A stretch of 64,000 nt of DNA from Plicaturopsis crispa FD-325 SS-3. Taxonomy: Eukaryota > Basidiomycota > Agaricomycetes > Amylocorticiales > Amylocorticiaceae. The position numbers and the translations under genes are program-made. The stretch spans positions 613,263-677,262 of the forward strand of contig KN832554.1 of the NCBI GenBank assembly GCA_000827205.1, read 5' to 3'. This document shows positions 47,701 to 59,094 of the stretch, piece after piece (within the stretch, counting starts at the first letter, position 1; the number at the start of each line of letters is the position of its first letter). Below the pieces are notes generated by a model. The model was not told where the DNA came from and did no database searches. It saw only the letters and a program-made list of their open reading frames with translations.

Positions 47701-48079
47701 ACATACGGGAATATCCACCTGATCGAGTAACCGAGAAAGCAGATTTGTGAACCTGAGAGCGCTGGAGCCCGTGGGAGATGATTGAAGAACTACATATACA
47801 AGTGTCAGTCCATGAAAAGGACACGATGAAGCCTCACGGACGATGCCTCTTGACGAGATCTGTGAGGTGACCGATATCGGTTTGCGGGCTCTGTCCGATA
47901 TGACTTTGTGAGAAACGCGATGATAAGTTTTGGTTTTTGATAGTGATTTGGATGTATATATACCTATTCAGTATCTCTTCGCAGTGCAGCACCAGCTCCT
48001 CCCTCAAATGACCGTTGTTCCTTGCCTGAGGCACGAGCGCTGCCACCAGGGAATCGAGAGCCGGGCCAACACTAGACAT
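44787..48079 (-). CDS. SPC98: Gamma-tubulin complex component 3 (Spc98/Alp6/GCP3)
   Basis: Subunit of the gamma-tubulin complex that nucleates microtubules at spindle pole bodies. Starts MSSVGPALDSLVAALVPQAR (48079). N-terminal Grip1 part: PEQLLLRDTLYLLQGISGKH (47340-47400), then KALIHRLSEVGHLYTRVDTF and SLCHHLQTQLTEYYRLIAVL (47020-47110), RRLDVWINEWRLRMRMMSVC, ALVNLIHGYTDTGDPFV, and SKPFFATLHKWLFSGELYDP (46610-46690, strongly conserved). Grip2 part: FRWEAKYQFQ-like LRLWEAKYQFQKDMLPMF, DHLRALKHYLMLGHGDFADQ (46010-46070), GWDVFTLEYKVDPPIDTVL, KYLKLFNHLWKMKRIERAL (45670-45730), EMIHFIRQMQAYSQLEVIEC (45450-45510) and DAHRSYLDRMVKKMLF. Ends KELQPQKPS-stop. About 860 residues, a dozen short introns. 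GCP3 is preferred over GCP2 on the GDFADQ and LYDPF context; the paralogue choice is less certain than the family. Confidence 0.9.
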
Positions 48080-49427
48080 GGCGCACTTCTCTCGCCGAGA
48101 CTACGATATGTTTTTGAGCGGTTTATTCTGCTAGCAAATTGCAGGCAGATTTAAAGCGTGTATCATTCCAGGAGGTTGGAACACTGAAGTTTGGACGGAA
48201 ACGCGTCTACAAGATTTTGGCACCAGTTTGAACGCGATCGTGACTTTTCCCACGCGATTTCCGTTACATAATAAAGCGGAGGTAAATCAAGTGAACACTG
48301 AACTCAGCACCCTGCAACCCAACTTCAATCCTTCTTGCTTTGCAATTGGAGGGCGTTGGCAAGTCAGCCTTGCAAGCCCTGGTCTGAGGTCGAAGCCTCT
48401 ATGTATACGAGTGCGAAAGTACTTAGCTGGTATGTAAGCTGATCCAAGTTTTCTCCCCCAAGCTGTGACGACCTCTGACTTTTGTAATAATAGCGCTGCC
48501 CCGTTCTCTGCCCCGTTTCCGTCCCTGCTGTCGAGTGTAAATGAGTCGTCTGTTTGCGTCCGGCTCGCGGAAGTTACATACTCATGGGGAACACCGATGT
48601 GAAGATTTATGGAGGTCCAAGCCCTGGATCCGCGGTCTCCGTGGAGCATGGATACCCCATGACAGCCCCGCTTGAAATGTCTTGCACACGCCGCTGCAAC
48701 GAGCCCTGGATTCCCTCTATCGATAAGGCATCTCCGTGGAACCTGCGACTCGCGAGTACAATGTGTGGACCAAGTTGGTCCCCGAGGATGTACAGTGCAT
48801 TGCATGATACCATATTTCCCCCTGTCGAGAGTGGTAGCAGGAAGTCGCTTGAACGTAAGCAGTAAACATCCCGCACGCATCAAACTTCCTATCTTTTTTC
48901 TCTCTATTTGGCGCAGGATTGCAGGTTGCGGTCAAGTTTCTCGGAATTCGACACATCCACACGTGGGCTTTTAGTGCCTCTTCGGAGCCCCTCAGAGTCT
49001 TCTGCCTCCTTTGGTGGGTGTGCCTCTCGCAGCACCTGGACGGCACCAGTTTGTGGGTTCCGCGATGCTGTAACGGCAACAAGGCAGCTGCCGCTTCTGT
49101 CCATCGAGCGGCACATTGACGGCGCGGAATCTGCTCTTTGTTTTTTTCATTCGTGGGCATGCAATCTCGGATATGTACGGACTTGTAAAGCGTCTAATCT
49201 GCGGGTCTAGTTTTGTGTCATGGCAAAATTGTTTCGTGACGAGGGTCCGGCTCCGAGCGGTCGTGGCATGTCCTAGTCTTGCAGATCCGCGGAGTCCGAC
49301 TCGTCAAGATGATCACGGTTGATATAACCGGTTATTACGGTCCTCACCTTATGTCGCGGCGAAACGATAAAAGGAATCGATATGTCGCCTCAACATCCTC
49401 CCACTGACGTCTCTGTCCCTGACCCCC
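48080..49427. promoter_or_regulatory. Long divergent intergenic region, GCP3 (-) and acyl-CoA synthetase (+)
   Basis: About 1.35 kb with no supported gene. Open frames exist on both strands (the longest, minus 48287-48883, about 198 codons) but show no domain, no sensible splice-extended exons and mixed composition. The last 50 bp before the synthetase ATG hold a short upstream ORF (separate entry). Confidence 0.5.
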
Positions 49428-49465
49428 ATGTCCACTACACCAGCCGCCATACCATGGATCCCTAA
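49382..49465 (+). promoter_or_regulatory. Upstream ORF overlapping the synthetase start codon
   Basis: ATG at 49382 opens a 27-codon frame ([16 protein letters not shown]...) ending TAA at 49463-49465. It is out of frame with, and overlaps, the main ATG at 49428. Ribosomes starting here would bypass the main start, so it could lower translation. Confidence 0.55.
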
Positions 49466-52137
49466 ACGCACTCTGGCAGAAGGTGAGTGGTAAACCCTGG
49501 TATTTAAATATAACAGCCGCCCTGATGTCCGTGGTAAATAGCCGACGCAATCCTGTGCGCGCCCGGCATGCCCCACGAACTCGAAACAATTCTCATCGAC
49601 GGCCGTCTCCAGCGTGTGTACAAAAATCTTTGGCCAACCCTCGGTGCTTTCTGGCTTTGGGCCGTGGACACACACAAGGACCGCGAATACATAGTGTTCG
49701 AGGGCGAGCGCTGGACCTACGCGCAATTGGCGCGCCTTGTCCTCAAAGCGGCGAGCGTCTATCGGCACGCGTACGGCATCCAGAAGGGCGAGCGCGTTTG
49801 CATCTGCGCGCGCAATCTGCCCACCTACCTCGCCGCGTTCTGGGCATGCCACCTCATAGGCGCGGTTGCCGTTGTCGCGAATGCGTGCGTATCTCCGCAG
49901 GTGGTCTACTTGTCGCAACTCATACACGCTCCAGGTGGTTGCCCCTCGACGCGCTACAGTACTGCCTCACACATACTGGCTCCAAACTCATCATCGTCGA
50001 CGCAGAGCGCGCGAACCTGCTGCAGCCGGCAACGCGCGCGCTCAGGGACGCGGGGACAGTAGGATTTTTGGTCCTCGACGCCAAGGCCGGCCAGTCGTGG
50101 GAGGGTATGCTGCACTGGGACGAGGCCATGGCCCGCCATCCGGGCGACGGCGCAGACGTCCTCAGAAACCAGGTCGAGATATCGCCTGAGGACAATGCCA
50201 CAATCATATTTACCTCCGGCACGTGCGTCCGCTCCTTCTCCATCCCCGAGCGCCTGGTTACTAAACGTACGTCTGTAGCACCGGCCTGCCGAAGGGCGTG
50301 CTCAGCTCGCATCGCGGGTATCTGACAAATCTGCGGAATGTGCGTTCTTCGCGCGTGGCTTTTTCCTTTGCGTAGTTGACACATAACTTCCAGCTGTCGT
50401 GCGGGAGCAAGCGGGCGATGTTAAGACGGGGAGAAGACCTTCCGCAGAGCGACAGCAGCGACCAACGAGGGATACTGGTCCCCGTGCCGCTGTTCCATGT
50501 CACAGGGCTGACAAGCTTGTCGGTAATGTGCCGTCCACGGGTCTACCGCAGCACGCACCGTCCTTACCGATGCACCTATATAGACATTCGCGACCATGAA
50601 TGGCATGAAGATTGTCCTCATGCGGCGGTGGGATGTGGAACAAGGTAAACCAGACGTTCTCCATACAGCCGTAGCTCCTCTGAGCATCTCCATTTACAGC
50701 TGTGAGGTCGTTCTCTCCCGCATTTATGTACATTTATTCAGCAGGGCTCCTAACAAAGGATGTCACACCCATAGGCTTATTCTGCAGGAAGACATCGGCA
50801 TCGCCGGTGGGTGCGTGCCCGTCCCTCCCTCTGTGCCCCACTCGCACTGACGTTACCTCCCTCAGCGTCCCGTCCATGGTATCCGACCTGATCCAGAGCT
50901 CCGCCGCACGGAGACATAGGCTCGACGCGTTGATGTTCGGGGGCGCCGCCGCGCCCACGCAGCTCTACGCAAAGGCCACACACGCATTCCCCGGCGCGCT
51001 CATGTGCGTCCCACCGCGCGTGGCTGCGCGATAATATACTGACAAGCTTGCGTAGGAGCCAGTCGTACGGCATGACGGAGGTGAACAGCAACGCGGTGAC
51101 TTTTGCCGGGGAGGACTACGAGGCCCGCCCGACGAGCACGTGAGTGGACCCTACTTACTCTTCTCGCGCGCAAGGTGGCTAAATCAGGGTGTCCAAGCGG
51201 CCTCGCGGCGCCTGTTAATGATATCGTGATCGTGCAGGACGGTACGGTCGTACCTCCCGGGCAGCTCGGGGAGGTGTGGATGTGAGCCTTCATTTGTGCG
51301 TGTGCACGATGTGCCTATTCTAATGGATGCGATTACTGCTAGACGGGGCCCTAATGTGATGAAGGAGTACTGGCGCGATCCAGGTGCGCCGCAGTGGACA
51401 ACTTCTATTGCAAAGTGCACTTGCTCATGAATTTTCCATGCAGTCGCGACAGAGCGCTCGATCACCAAGGACGGGTGGATGAAGACGGGCGACCTAGGGC
51501 TCCTCGATGAGGAAGGCTTCCTGTACATCCGTGATCGATGTGAGTGTACAGAGTCATCGCTGTCCTCGAGACCCCACTGATGCGTTTGTCCCTGCAGTAA
51601 AAGACATTATCATTCGGGGCGGTGAGAACATTGTGAGTGCCCCATTAATTTAGGCCCAAACATAGTTTGCTGAGCTTGGTCCATGTGCAGGACTCTGTCA
51701 TGGTCGAAAACGCGTTATACCAGGATGCGCGCGTCATCGAGGTGGCGGCAGTCGGCGTCCCGGACCAACGACTGGGCGAACTAGTTACCGCGGTCGTGTA
51801 CGCTCAGCCGTCACACCTGAGCCAGCTGACAGAGAGCGATCTCATTGCGCTCTCCCGACGAAGGTACGTACCTCGAGTGACATTCATGCAAGGGGACATT
51901 CTGAATACGTGCGTGTGTGTAGCCTTCCGCGATTTGCTGTCCCCGTCATGATCCTCATAACGAGCGAGCCCTTTGGTGAGTGACTTGTACGATGATGTGT
52001 GTGCGCAAACCTGATGGACCGCCCCGCCAGCACGCACGCCGTCGGGAAAAATCACGAAGGCGCAGATACGCAAACTCGCTAAGGAGGAGTGGGAGAAGCG
52101 GTGCTCGCTCGTGCGAGACGCAATGCCCAAGCTGTGA
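49428..52137 (+). CDS. AMP-binding acyl-CoA synthetase-like enzyme
   Basis: Member of the ANL (acyl/aryl-CoA synthetase, NRPS adenylation, luciferase) superfamily, expected to activate a carboxylic acid with ATP and join it to CoA. Starts [20 protein letters not shown], joined by intron 1 to [20 protein letters not shown]. Core motifs: P-loop [20 protein letters not shown] split by an intron (50210-50320); [44 protein letters not shown] (50930-50975); [15 protein letters not shown] (51060-51100, A5); [20 protein letters not shown] (51470-51530, A7); [12 protein letters not shown] (A8); and near the end [20 protein letters not shown] with the catalytic A10 lysine (PSGKITK, 52040). Stop 52135-52137. 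About 600 residues, many introns. Substrate not predictable. The last residues, AMPKL, are not a clear SKL peroxisomal signal but end in -KL. Confidence 0.92.
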
Positions 52138-52523
52138 TTAATCGGCGCCAGGCGGCCCCTCGAAATCCTAATGACCACCGGCTAGCTTACTAGAGCTCCA
52201 CGAAATCTGGACGAGATGCTGGTCACATTTTCTGGACCTGCCACGACGCTATCGTAGACCTTACCTACTTATTTAACATATTACGCTGTACACTGGACAC
52301 GGAGGAGCTGAACACGATCATGACTGTCCTGCTTTGCAAGTCTTTTCGTCCGATCTTTGGTATTTGGTCCGAATATGTCCAAAACGAGCGATCTCTGTAT
52401 GGTCGGCAGGTTACCGAGCGTCATTTGCAGCTTGAATACTTTGGTTTATTGGTCTCTGTAATATTGCTTGCCATTGCCAGGTTTCTATAGCTTTCTTACG
52501 ACCTTCATGACTCGGCCAACGAT
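52138..52523. other. Spacer and promoter of IQGAP gene
   Basis: About 385 bp between the synthetase stop and the IQGAP ATG. No repeat or RNA gene recognised. Confidence 0.5.
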
Positions 52524-55500
52524 ATGAGCAATTCCAACTCAACGCCCTCCAGGTCTGGCTCTTCGGGGCCCTTTGCGTACCAGACAAGACTACTCGAGTC
52601 GACATCTACAGGTTCTCGGGGCGGAGGGCTTTTACAGCGCACCAGCTCCCTAGCGCGCACGAATTCAATCTCGAGCAGGAGTTCATTCTCTGCTTCTAGT
52701 GACGCGTCGCCGTCGCCAACCCCTACGGGCACGCGGAAATGGACGCCATCGCATCGAGTCGGAGCAAGTTTAGATGCTGTGAGAGGCAAATGGGAAGAGC
52801 GGGCACGCGCGGAGGCGACTTTGGAGGGCAGGTCTCCGTCGTTGCAATCCAGGGAGGATGTCTCGAGAGACGATGGCCCGTCGACCCCAAGTTCGAGCAG
52901 ATTCACCGAGACTGCGTTCAGGTCGCCATCCTCGGACCATCTCCCTGCCTCGCCATCGAGGCCGACTCATACCATCGCCGATTATCAGAAGACACCGACG
53001 TATCTAAAGCGCCATACAATGCCCGCACCGATCGTCGCATCGGCGCTTTCGCCAAATAATACAGGTGTTACGGTAGAGAACGATTCGCCCACGCCTTATA
53101 CGCCTTCAAGTCCGCATCGAATCCGCCTCCCGTCGTCTGCATCGCTGCAGTCGTCTTCCATATCCTCAGTGAAGCATCTGAGTGATTATGCTGTCCCGGC
53201 CTCATCGACGGACCTTGCGGACCCCGTGTCTCCGTCACCCCGCACGCGCCGCGCGAATACTTTCGACACCGCCGCATCAACTGCACACGGAGACGCGTCT
53301 TCATTCTCCTCCAACACGTCGCTAAGCTCATCTCGTGTGCCCAACTTTCCATCGCCGTCTACGCCGACACATCGACGACCTACATCCATCCATGCCCGCC
53401 AGCAACTCTTCTCGTCTAACGAGAAGACTCTCCCCAATACTCCGCGTTTTGAGTCACCCGAAAGAACAAGCCTTGCTGATCCACCAACACCCCAGTCCCC
53501 GTCCTCTTCTGTGATGGCTCCGAGCCCGTACCGGAGCTCGTACATGTCTAACAAAAAGGCCCCGTCTTACGGTGAGAATCTAATCATGGGCCGCAGATTA
53601 GGGAAACATCTCCCGCGTATAGCGAGTGGAGATGCAGAGGATGAGCTGAACGAAGACTCGCCGCAGCCTGAACGGTCGGGCCGCAGGGAACGGCTCGAAA
53701 AGCGACAACGTTTTCGAGCAGAAGTAGATTTATCTCCAGACAAGCCCGTGTCTCCCTCGAAGCTCGTGTCCCCAGATCTAGTCATTCCCGGTGTGACAGA
53801 CTCGGAGGCGGTGGCTGGCATTCCCGGACGCATACGACTGTCCCGCGACAAGATGCCGTCTGCGCCCACTTCCCCATTGCCTTCCGCTCGGTTAGCACGC
53901 GGGCTGTGGGCGGATACGCAGCGGCATCTCATACAGGCCTACGAGTATTTGTGTCACGTTGGAGAGGCGCAGCAGTGGATCGAGGGCTGTCTTGGGGAAG
54001 AGCTTGGTTTTGGCGTGGTCGAAATGGAGGAGGGACTGCGAAACGGAGTCGTGTTAGCAAAGCTCGTTAGGGTGTTCCAAGGTGAAAGCGCGGTTCGCAG
54101 AATTTACGAGGTACCATACTAGTCCATCTATTGAAGTTCTCAAAGACTGATGATACCCTTGACAGGCACCGAAACTGGATTTTCGACATTCCGACAACAT
54201 CAACCATTTCTTTCTCTTTGTCAGAGCCGTAGGACTTCCTGAGGCAAGCGATTTCATTTGTCTATCGTTACGAGATTCAAATATTCACTCGACGGGCTTT
54301 AGGGTTTCATTTTCGAGCTCACTGACCTCTATGAGAAGAAGAACCTCCCGAAAGTAATCTACTGCATCCACGCTCTAAGGTATATCTTACCGCATCAATG
54401 AATTCCGCCAGATATTTACTTTCTCTACCATGTAGTCATCTCCTCGCTCGCCGAGGATTAGCGGAGCGGATTGGAAACCTTTTGGGTCGTCTTCAATTCT
54501 CAGACGATCAACTTCAGGCGACTCAAAAGGGCCTTAAGGACGCTGGCGTTGCCATGCCCAACTTTGGCAATGTCGGCAAAGAGCTAGCGAAGGAGATCAA
54601 TGAAGAACCTGAGGTAGAAGTTGAGACTGAGGATGAGAGTATGTCCGGTTCTGATACACCTGACGAGAGTTCTATTGATATTTGGCTTGCCAGGGCGCGA
54701 TCGCTTATTGCTCGAAAACGAGCCGTCGATTATTGCAGTACAGGCACAGGCCCGAGGATTCCTCGCTGCTCGAGCGCATGCCACACAACGGACCCGATTC
54801 TCCCTGGTGGGTCGATATATCCTGAAGGCACAATCTCAATGTAGAGGCGTTCTCGCCCGGCGCCACTTGGCGGAGCAACGAAAGCAGCGGACGGACCTGA
54901 TACCGTGGGCTATCGCGCTGCAGTCGCACGTCCGGGGCCTTCTTGTCCGGCGGCGTTGGCATTCCCACGTGAAGCAAGTCCGCGCTTCTTCTAGGACTGT
55001 TGTGAAGATGCAGGCCCAAATTCGCGGAGTCTTGCAGCGTCGACGCTTTGGGTACCTGAAAGCAGCAATGCGGAGTAGCAGCATATCCGTTGTCAAGCTT
55101 CAGACTCTGGCACGAGCACGACTCGCACGAAGAGTACACACAGAGGCTTCCAAGACGTTCGCTGAGCCAGCCGTTCAACTATCAACCGTCGCTTTACAAG
55201 CCCATGCTCGTGGCGTCCTCGCTCGTCGGAAGGTCGGTCGGCAATATCATCTTATACAGCGCTCTGAGCCGCAGTTTGTCGCGCTTCAAGCGCAATGCCG
55301 AGGAGTTATCATGCGAAGACGATTGAGAAGGCAAATGGCGAAGCTGGAGGATGTTTCGCAGACCGTGGTGCGGATACAGGCAGCCGTTCGAACATATCTT
55401 GCTCGAAAGCGGCTCCTGATGCTCATTCGTGGGCTGCGGAAGGCCACCCCCATGGTCGTCGGCTTACAGGCTCGCGCACGCGCCAATCTGGCACGACAAC

Positions 55501-58500
55501 GGCACGAGAATATGAACAAGGCGTTATCCGAGGTGAAGGTCATAACAGCAGTTGGCACATTCCAAGCACGGGCGCGCGCCGCACTGGCGAGAAATCGACA
55601 TCGCGAGCAGAGCAAACAGTTCGAGTTCGCCGAGCCCGATGTGGTGGGCATACAATCTGCGGCGCGTGGCGCTCTCGTTCGACGAGATTATCATGCATGG
55701 CGGGACCATCTTTGGAGGAGCCAGCCCGTTGCGACAATTCTTCAGGCTATGCTTCGAGGAGTTATGCTGCGACGGTCGTTCCGTGCAAAAATGGAGTACT
55801 ACCGGAGTAACCTCGACAAGGTCGTCAAGATCCAGTCGCTCTTCCGTGCAAAGGAAACTCGAGAGCAATACCGGCAGCTTACTTTGGGCACCAACGTCAA
55901 CGTTGGCACCATCAAGAACTTCGTGCATCTACTAGACGACTCGGAATGGGACTTCAAGGAGGAGCTCAAAGTCGAGCGACTGCGGAAACGTGTCGTAGAA
56001 GGTATCCGGGAGAATCAGGCCTTGGAGCACGATGTCAGCGACCTTGATGTCAAGATCGCATTGGTAGTGCAGAACGTGAAGAGCTTCGAGGAGCTGATCA
56101 AAGTCCGACGGAAACACGGTGCAGACAGCGCAGCCGTTCATGCTGCGCGCGCATCCATACTTGCCGCTCATGGAGACCCCTTCGCTGGATCGAACACTCT
56201 AGACCATAGTGCTAAGCGCAAGCTTGAACTCTACCAACAGCTCTTCTATCTCTTGCAAACCCGACCGGAATACTGGAGCCGTCTTTTCTTGCAAATGTCT
56301 ATAGAAGCAACGCCAGAGAAGAACAGGCGATTGACTGAACGTGTCGTATTGACCCTCTTTGGTTACGGTCAAGACCGAAGAGAAGATTATCTTCTTCTGA
56401 AACTTTTCCAGGTGCGTCTTAGCAAACGCAAAAAACTCTATTCTACCACTGACGACGACACCAGCTCGCAATTCAAGACGAAGCCGCGGATGCTTCGGCT
56501 TTGGAGGATATTGTTCACTCCCATCCCATGTACATCAACATCGCCGTACATTATTTGCGACCCAAGCAGATCACATATGTTCGAGATGCCCTCCAAACTA
56601 TCATTCGTGAGGCCATCGGCTCTGAGGACCTCGACTTGGAAGCCGACCCGACTATTGTAAGCCGTCTCTGCATGTCAAGTTTTCTCCCTAATTCGTGTTT
56701 TAGATACACCGGAACCGTATAAATCGGGAAGAGATGAGAACAGGTGTACCCAGTACTAAACCAAAAGATCTACCGTTTTACGAAGCTCTCAATGATCCCG
56801 ACACAAGAGCTCAATACATTCGACGTACGTATATGTTTACTTCATATGTTTCAGAATGTCAAAAAAAAAACTTCATTTCGCAGACCTGCAAGTTCTGCAG
56901 TGGTGGACTGAGGCTTTTGTTACTGCGATCACTCAGTCTACCAAGAAGATGCCATACGGCATACGATACATGGCTCGCGAAACACTCAATGCGTTGCGGG
57001 TAAGACACCGACCTCAACTGCCCTCAACTACTCCTTGCTGCGCTAACTGGACTTGCAGGAGAAATTTCCCGATGCGCCCCCAGAAATGTACGCAGCCTGC
57101 ATTGGTCGTCTGGTGTACTACAGATATATCAATCCTGCTATCATGTGAGTCTTTTTGAGCTGTCCGCATCGAGCGCTTATTTAAAGCATACCCTGAAGCA
57201 CGCCAGAGACATTTGACATTGTGTCGACTACCGTCGATATATCTGCTCGGAAAAATCTTGCTCAAATATCGAAGATAATCACCCAGATTACGGGCATGTC
57301 CGAGTTCGCAGACAACGAGCCAAGCTACATTCCGATAAACGATTACGTGCGAAAAGCTATCACTGAAATGTCACAGTGGTTAATCGAAGGTGAATTCATT
57401 GTTCCGTAGCCTTGAACTGTGCTGACCCACTGCAGTCGCCAATGTACCCGATGCCGAGACTCAATTTCACGCTCACGAGTTTTTGGATGTGACTGCGCAG
57501 CCAAAACCCATCTACATATCCCCCAACGAGGTTTACGCTATGCATACCCTGCTTGCACAGAATCTAGACCATTTGGTGCGATACTTCCCCAACAACTTCT
57601 TTTCTACATGATTGACCTGTTTCTTAGGCTCCGGAACACAATGATACTTTGAGGATTATCCTTGGCGAGCTGGACGGTGTTCCAAACTTGGGCACGGACG
57701 AATTAACGGACGCCAGGGACAAAGCCATCACTCTGGAGCTCACGAACAGATTCGCCCACGTCCGTGGTACGCTCTCGATCGACATTCTGAGACCAGAATG
57801 ATACTCACCCAGACCATAGATGCTCGTGCTGATGAAAAGGCATTGTGGGTGCAGGCGAAACGAGGAGTTCTTGCTATCCTCCGTGTTCAGCCCGGTCAGG
57901 ACCTTGTCGAGTCATTGATGCGACCAGTCACGGATGAAGATGAGATAGCCTGGGAGAACATCATTGAGGCTGAGATGGATAATGAGCAAATACGACAGCA
58001 TCCAGGTCGTATGCCTTCTCAGCCTGCGGGTGATTCTGCCTATCGTCTAGAGGATATACGATCGTGAGCTTCGCCTATTCACTGTTATTTTCCATTCACT
58101 CATTTTGCTCAGCTTGACCTTCAAGAAAGTCAAGGCCCATGCGATCTTCTTCTTGCTCGAGCTGGAAAAGCAGGGAAAGATCACACGAAATGACGGTTTT
58201 CAGGGTATTCTCAATGCGATCGCTGGAGACGTTCGGAGCAAACACCGCAAGCGACTTCTCCGCCAACAAGAGCTCGATAACATGGAAGGTGCTCTGCGTC
58301 ACCTCGCAGAACGAAAGAAATACTTCGAGGAACAAATCAATAGCTACCACGACTATGTTGAAGCCGCAATGGCTACCATGCAACGTGGGAAAGGGTACGC
58401 CAGTGTAACATTCTGATAGTCTCCGACTCATTTTGCTTGTCAGGAAAAAACGTTTCGTCCTCCCTTTCACGAAGCAATTCTACCACCTTCGCGAGATTAA

Positions 58501-58887
58501 CAAGGCAGGCGAAGCACCTCAGTTTGGCTCCTTCAAGTACAGCGCGAAGGATTTATACGACAAGGGAATCCTGTTATCAATCGACCAGTTCTCCCCCCGA
58601 CAATTCGACAAAATCGACCTCATCATGTCATCGAATAGAGCTGGGATCTTCACGCTCGAGCTGTTCAATAACACGCTTGGCATCACCAATCGACTCGCCA
58701 CTCAAGACCTTCGCATGGAAGACCTTCTGCAGGCACGATTCGAGAACCGCGCGTCCATGTCTCTGTTCAATGGACTGGTAAAGGTCAATCTAGATTTATT
58801 GCTGTTCCAGATAAACAAGAAGTGCGTACATGTTTGCCTTAATAGTGGTGCGTGGCTGACCATGCCTTCCCCAGATTCTATGTCTAG
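52524..58887 (+). CDS. IQG1: IQGAP-type scaffold (Rng2/Iqg1) with about 13 IQ motifs
   Basis: Actomyosin-ring scaffold for cytokinesis, about 1,850 residues. Residues 1-450 (52524-53890) are a Ser/Pro-rich disordered head. A calponin-homology domain follows (about 53900-54470): GLWADTQRHLIQAYEYLCHV, GVVLAKLVRVFQGE, PKLDFRHSDNINHFFLFVRA, FELTDLYEKKNLPKVIYCIH. About 13 IQ motifs occupy 54690-55880, such as AIALQSHVRGLLVRRRW and VVRIQAAVRTYLARKRL, expected to bind calmodulin or myosin light chains. The RasGAP-related domain (56220-57420) has MPYGIRYMARETLNAL and LVYYRYINPAII. The RasGAP_C region (58430-58887) has KKRFVLPFTKQFYHLREI. The last intron (about 58820-58874) joins INKK to FYV-stop. IQGAP GAP domains lack the arginine finger and bind Cdc42/Rac without activating GTP hydrolysis; the same is expected here. 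Confidence 0.95.
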
Positions 58888-59094
58888 TGTCACGTCTTTG
58901 TTCTTGCATCTAACCATAGCTTTCAATATTCTTCATCTGTAACCGTAGTCGCTAACACGTGTATTTCTCTACGCTTTCTCTGTGCCAATACATGCATACA
59001 TACATTTATCTAGTATACAGACGCTCTTTGTTTACAATTCACATCTTCCAATTCAACTTCGTGGCCAAGGCCGAAGGGATGACTCAGAAGAGCC
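58888..59094. terminator. Convergent 3' ends of IQGAP and MFS genes
   Basis: 207 bp between convergent stop codons, with a tacatgcatacatacatt tract near 58990, fitting polyadenylation signals. Confidence 0.45.

Noticed and set aside
48287-48883. Minus-strand open frame of about 198 codons in the GCP3-synthetase spacer
   Set aside because: No domain, no consistent splice partners and odd composition; treated as chance in a long intergenic region.
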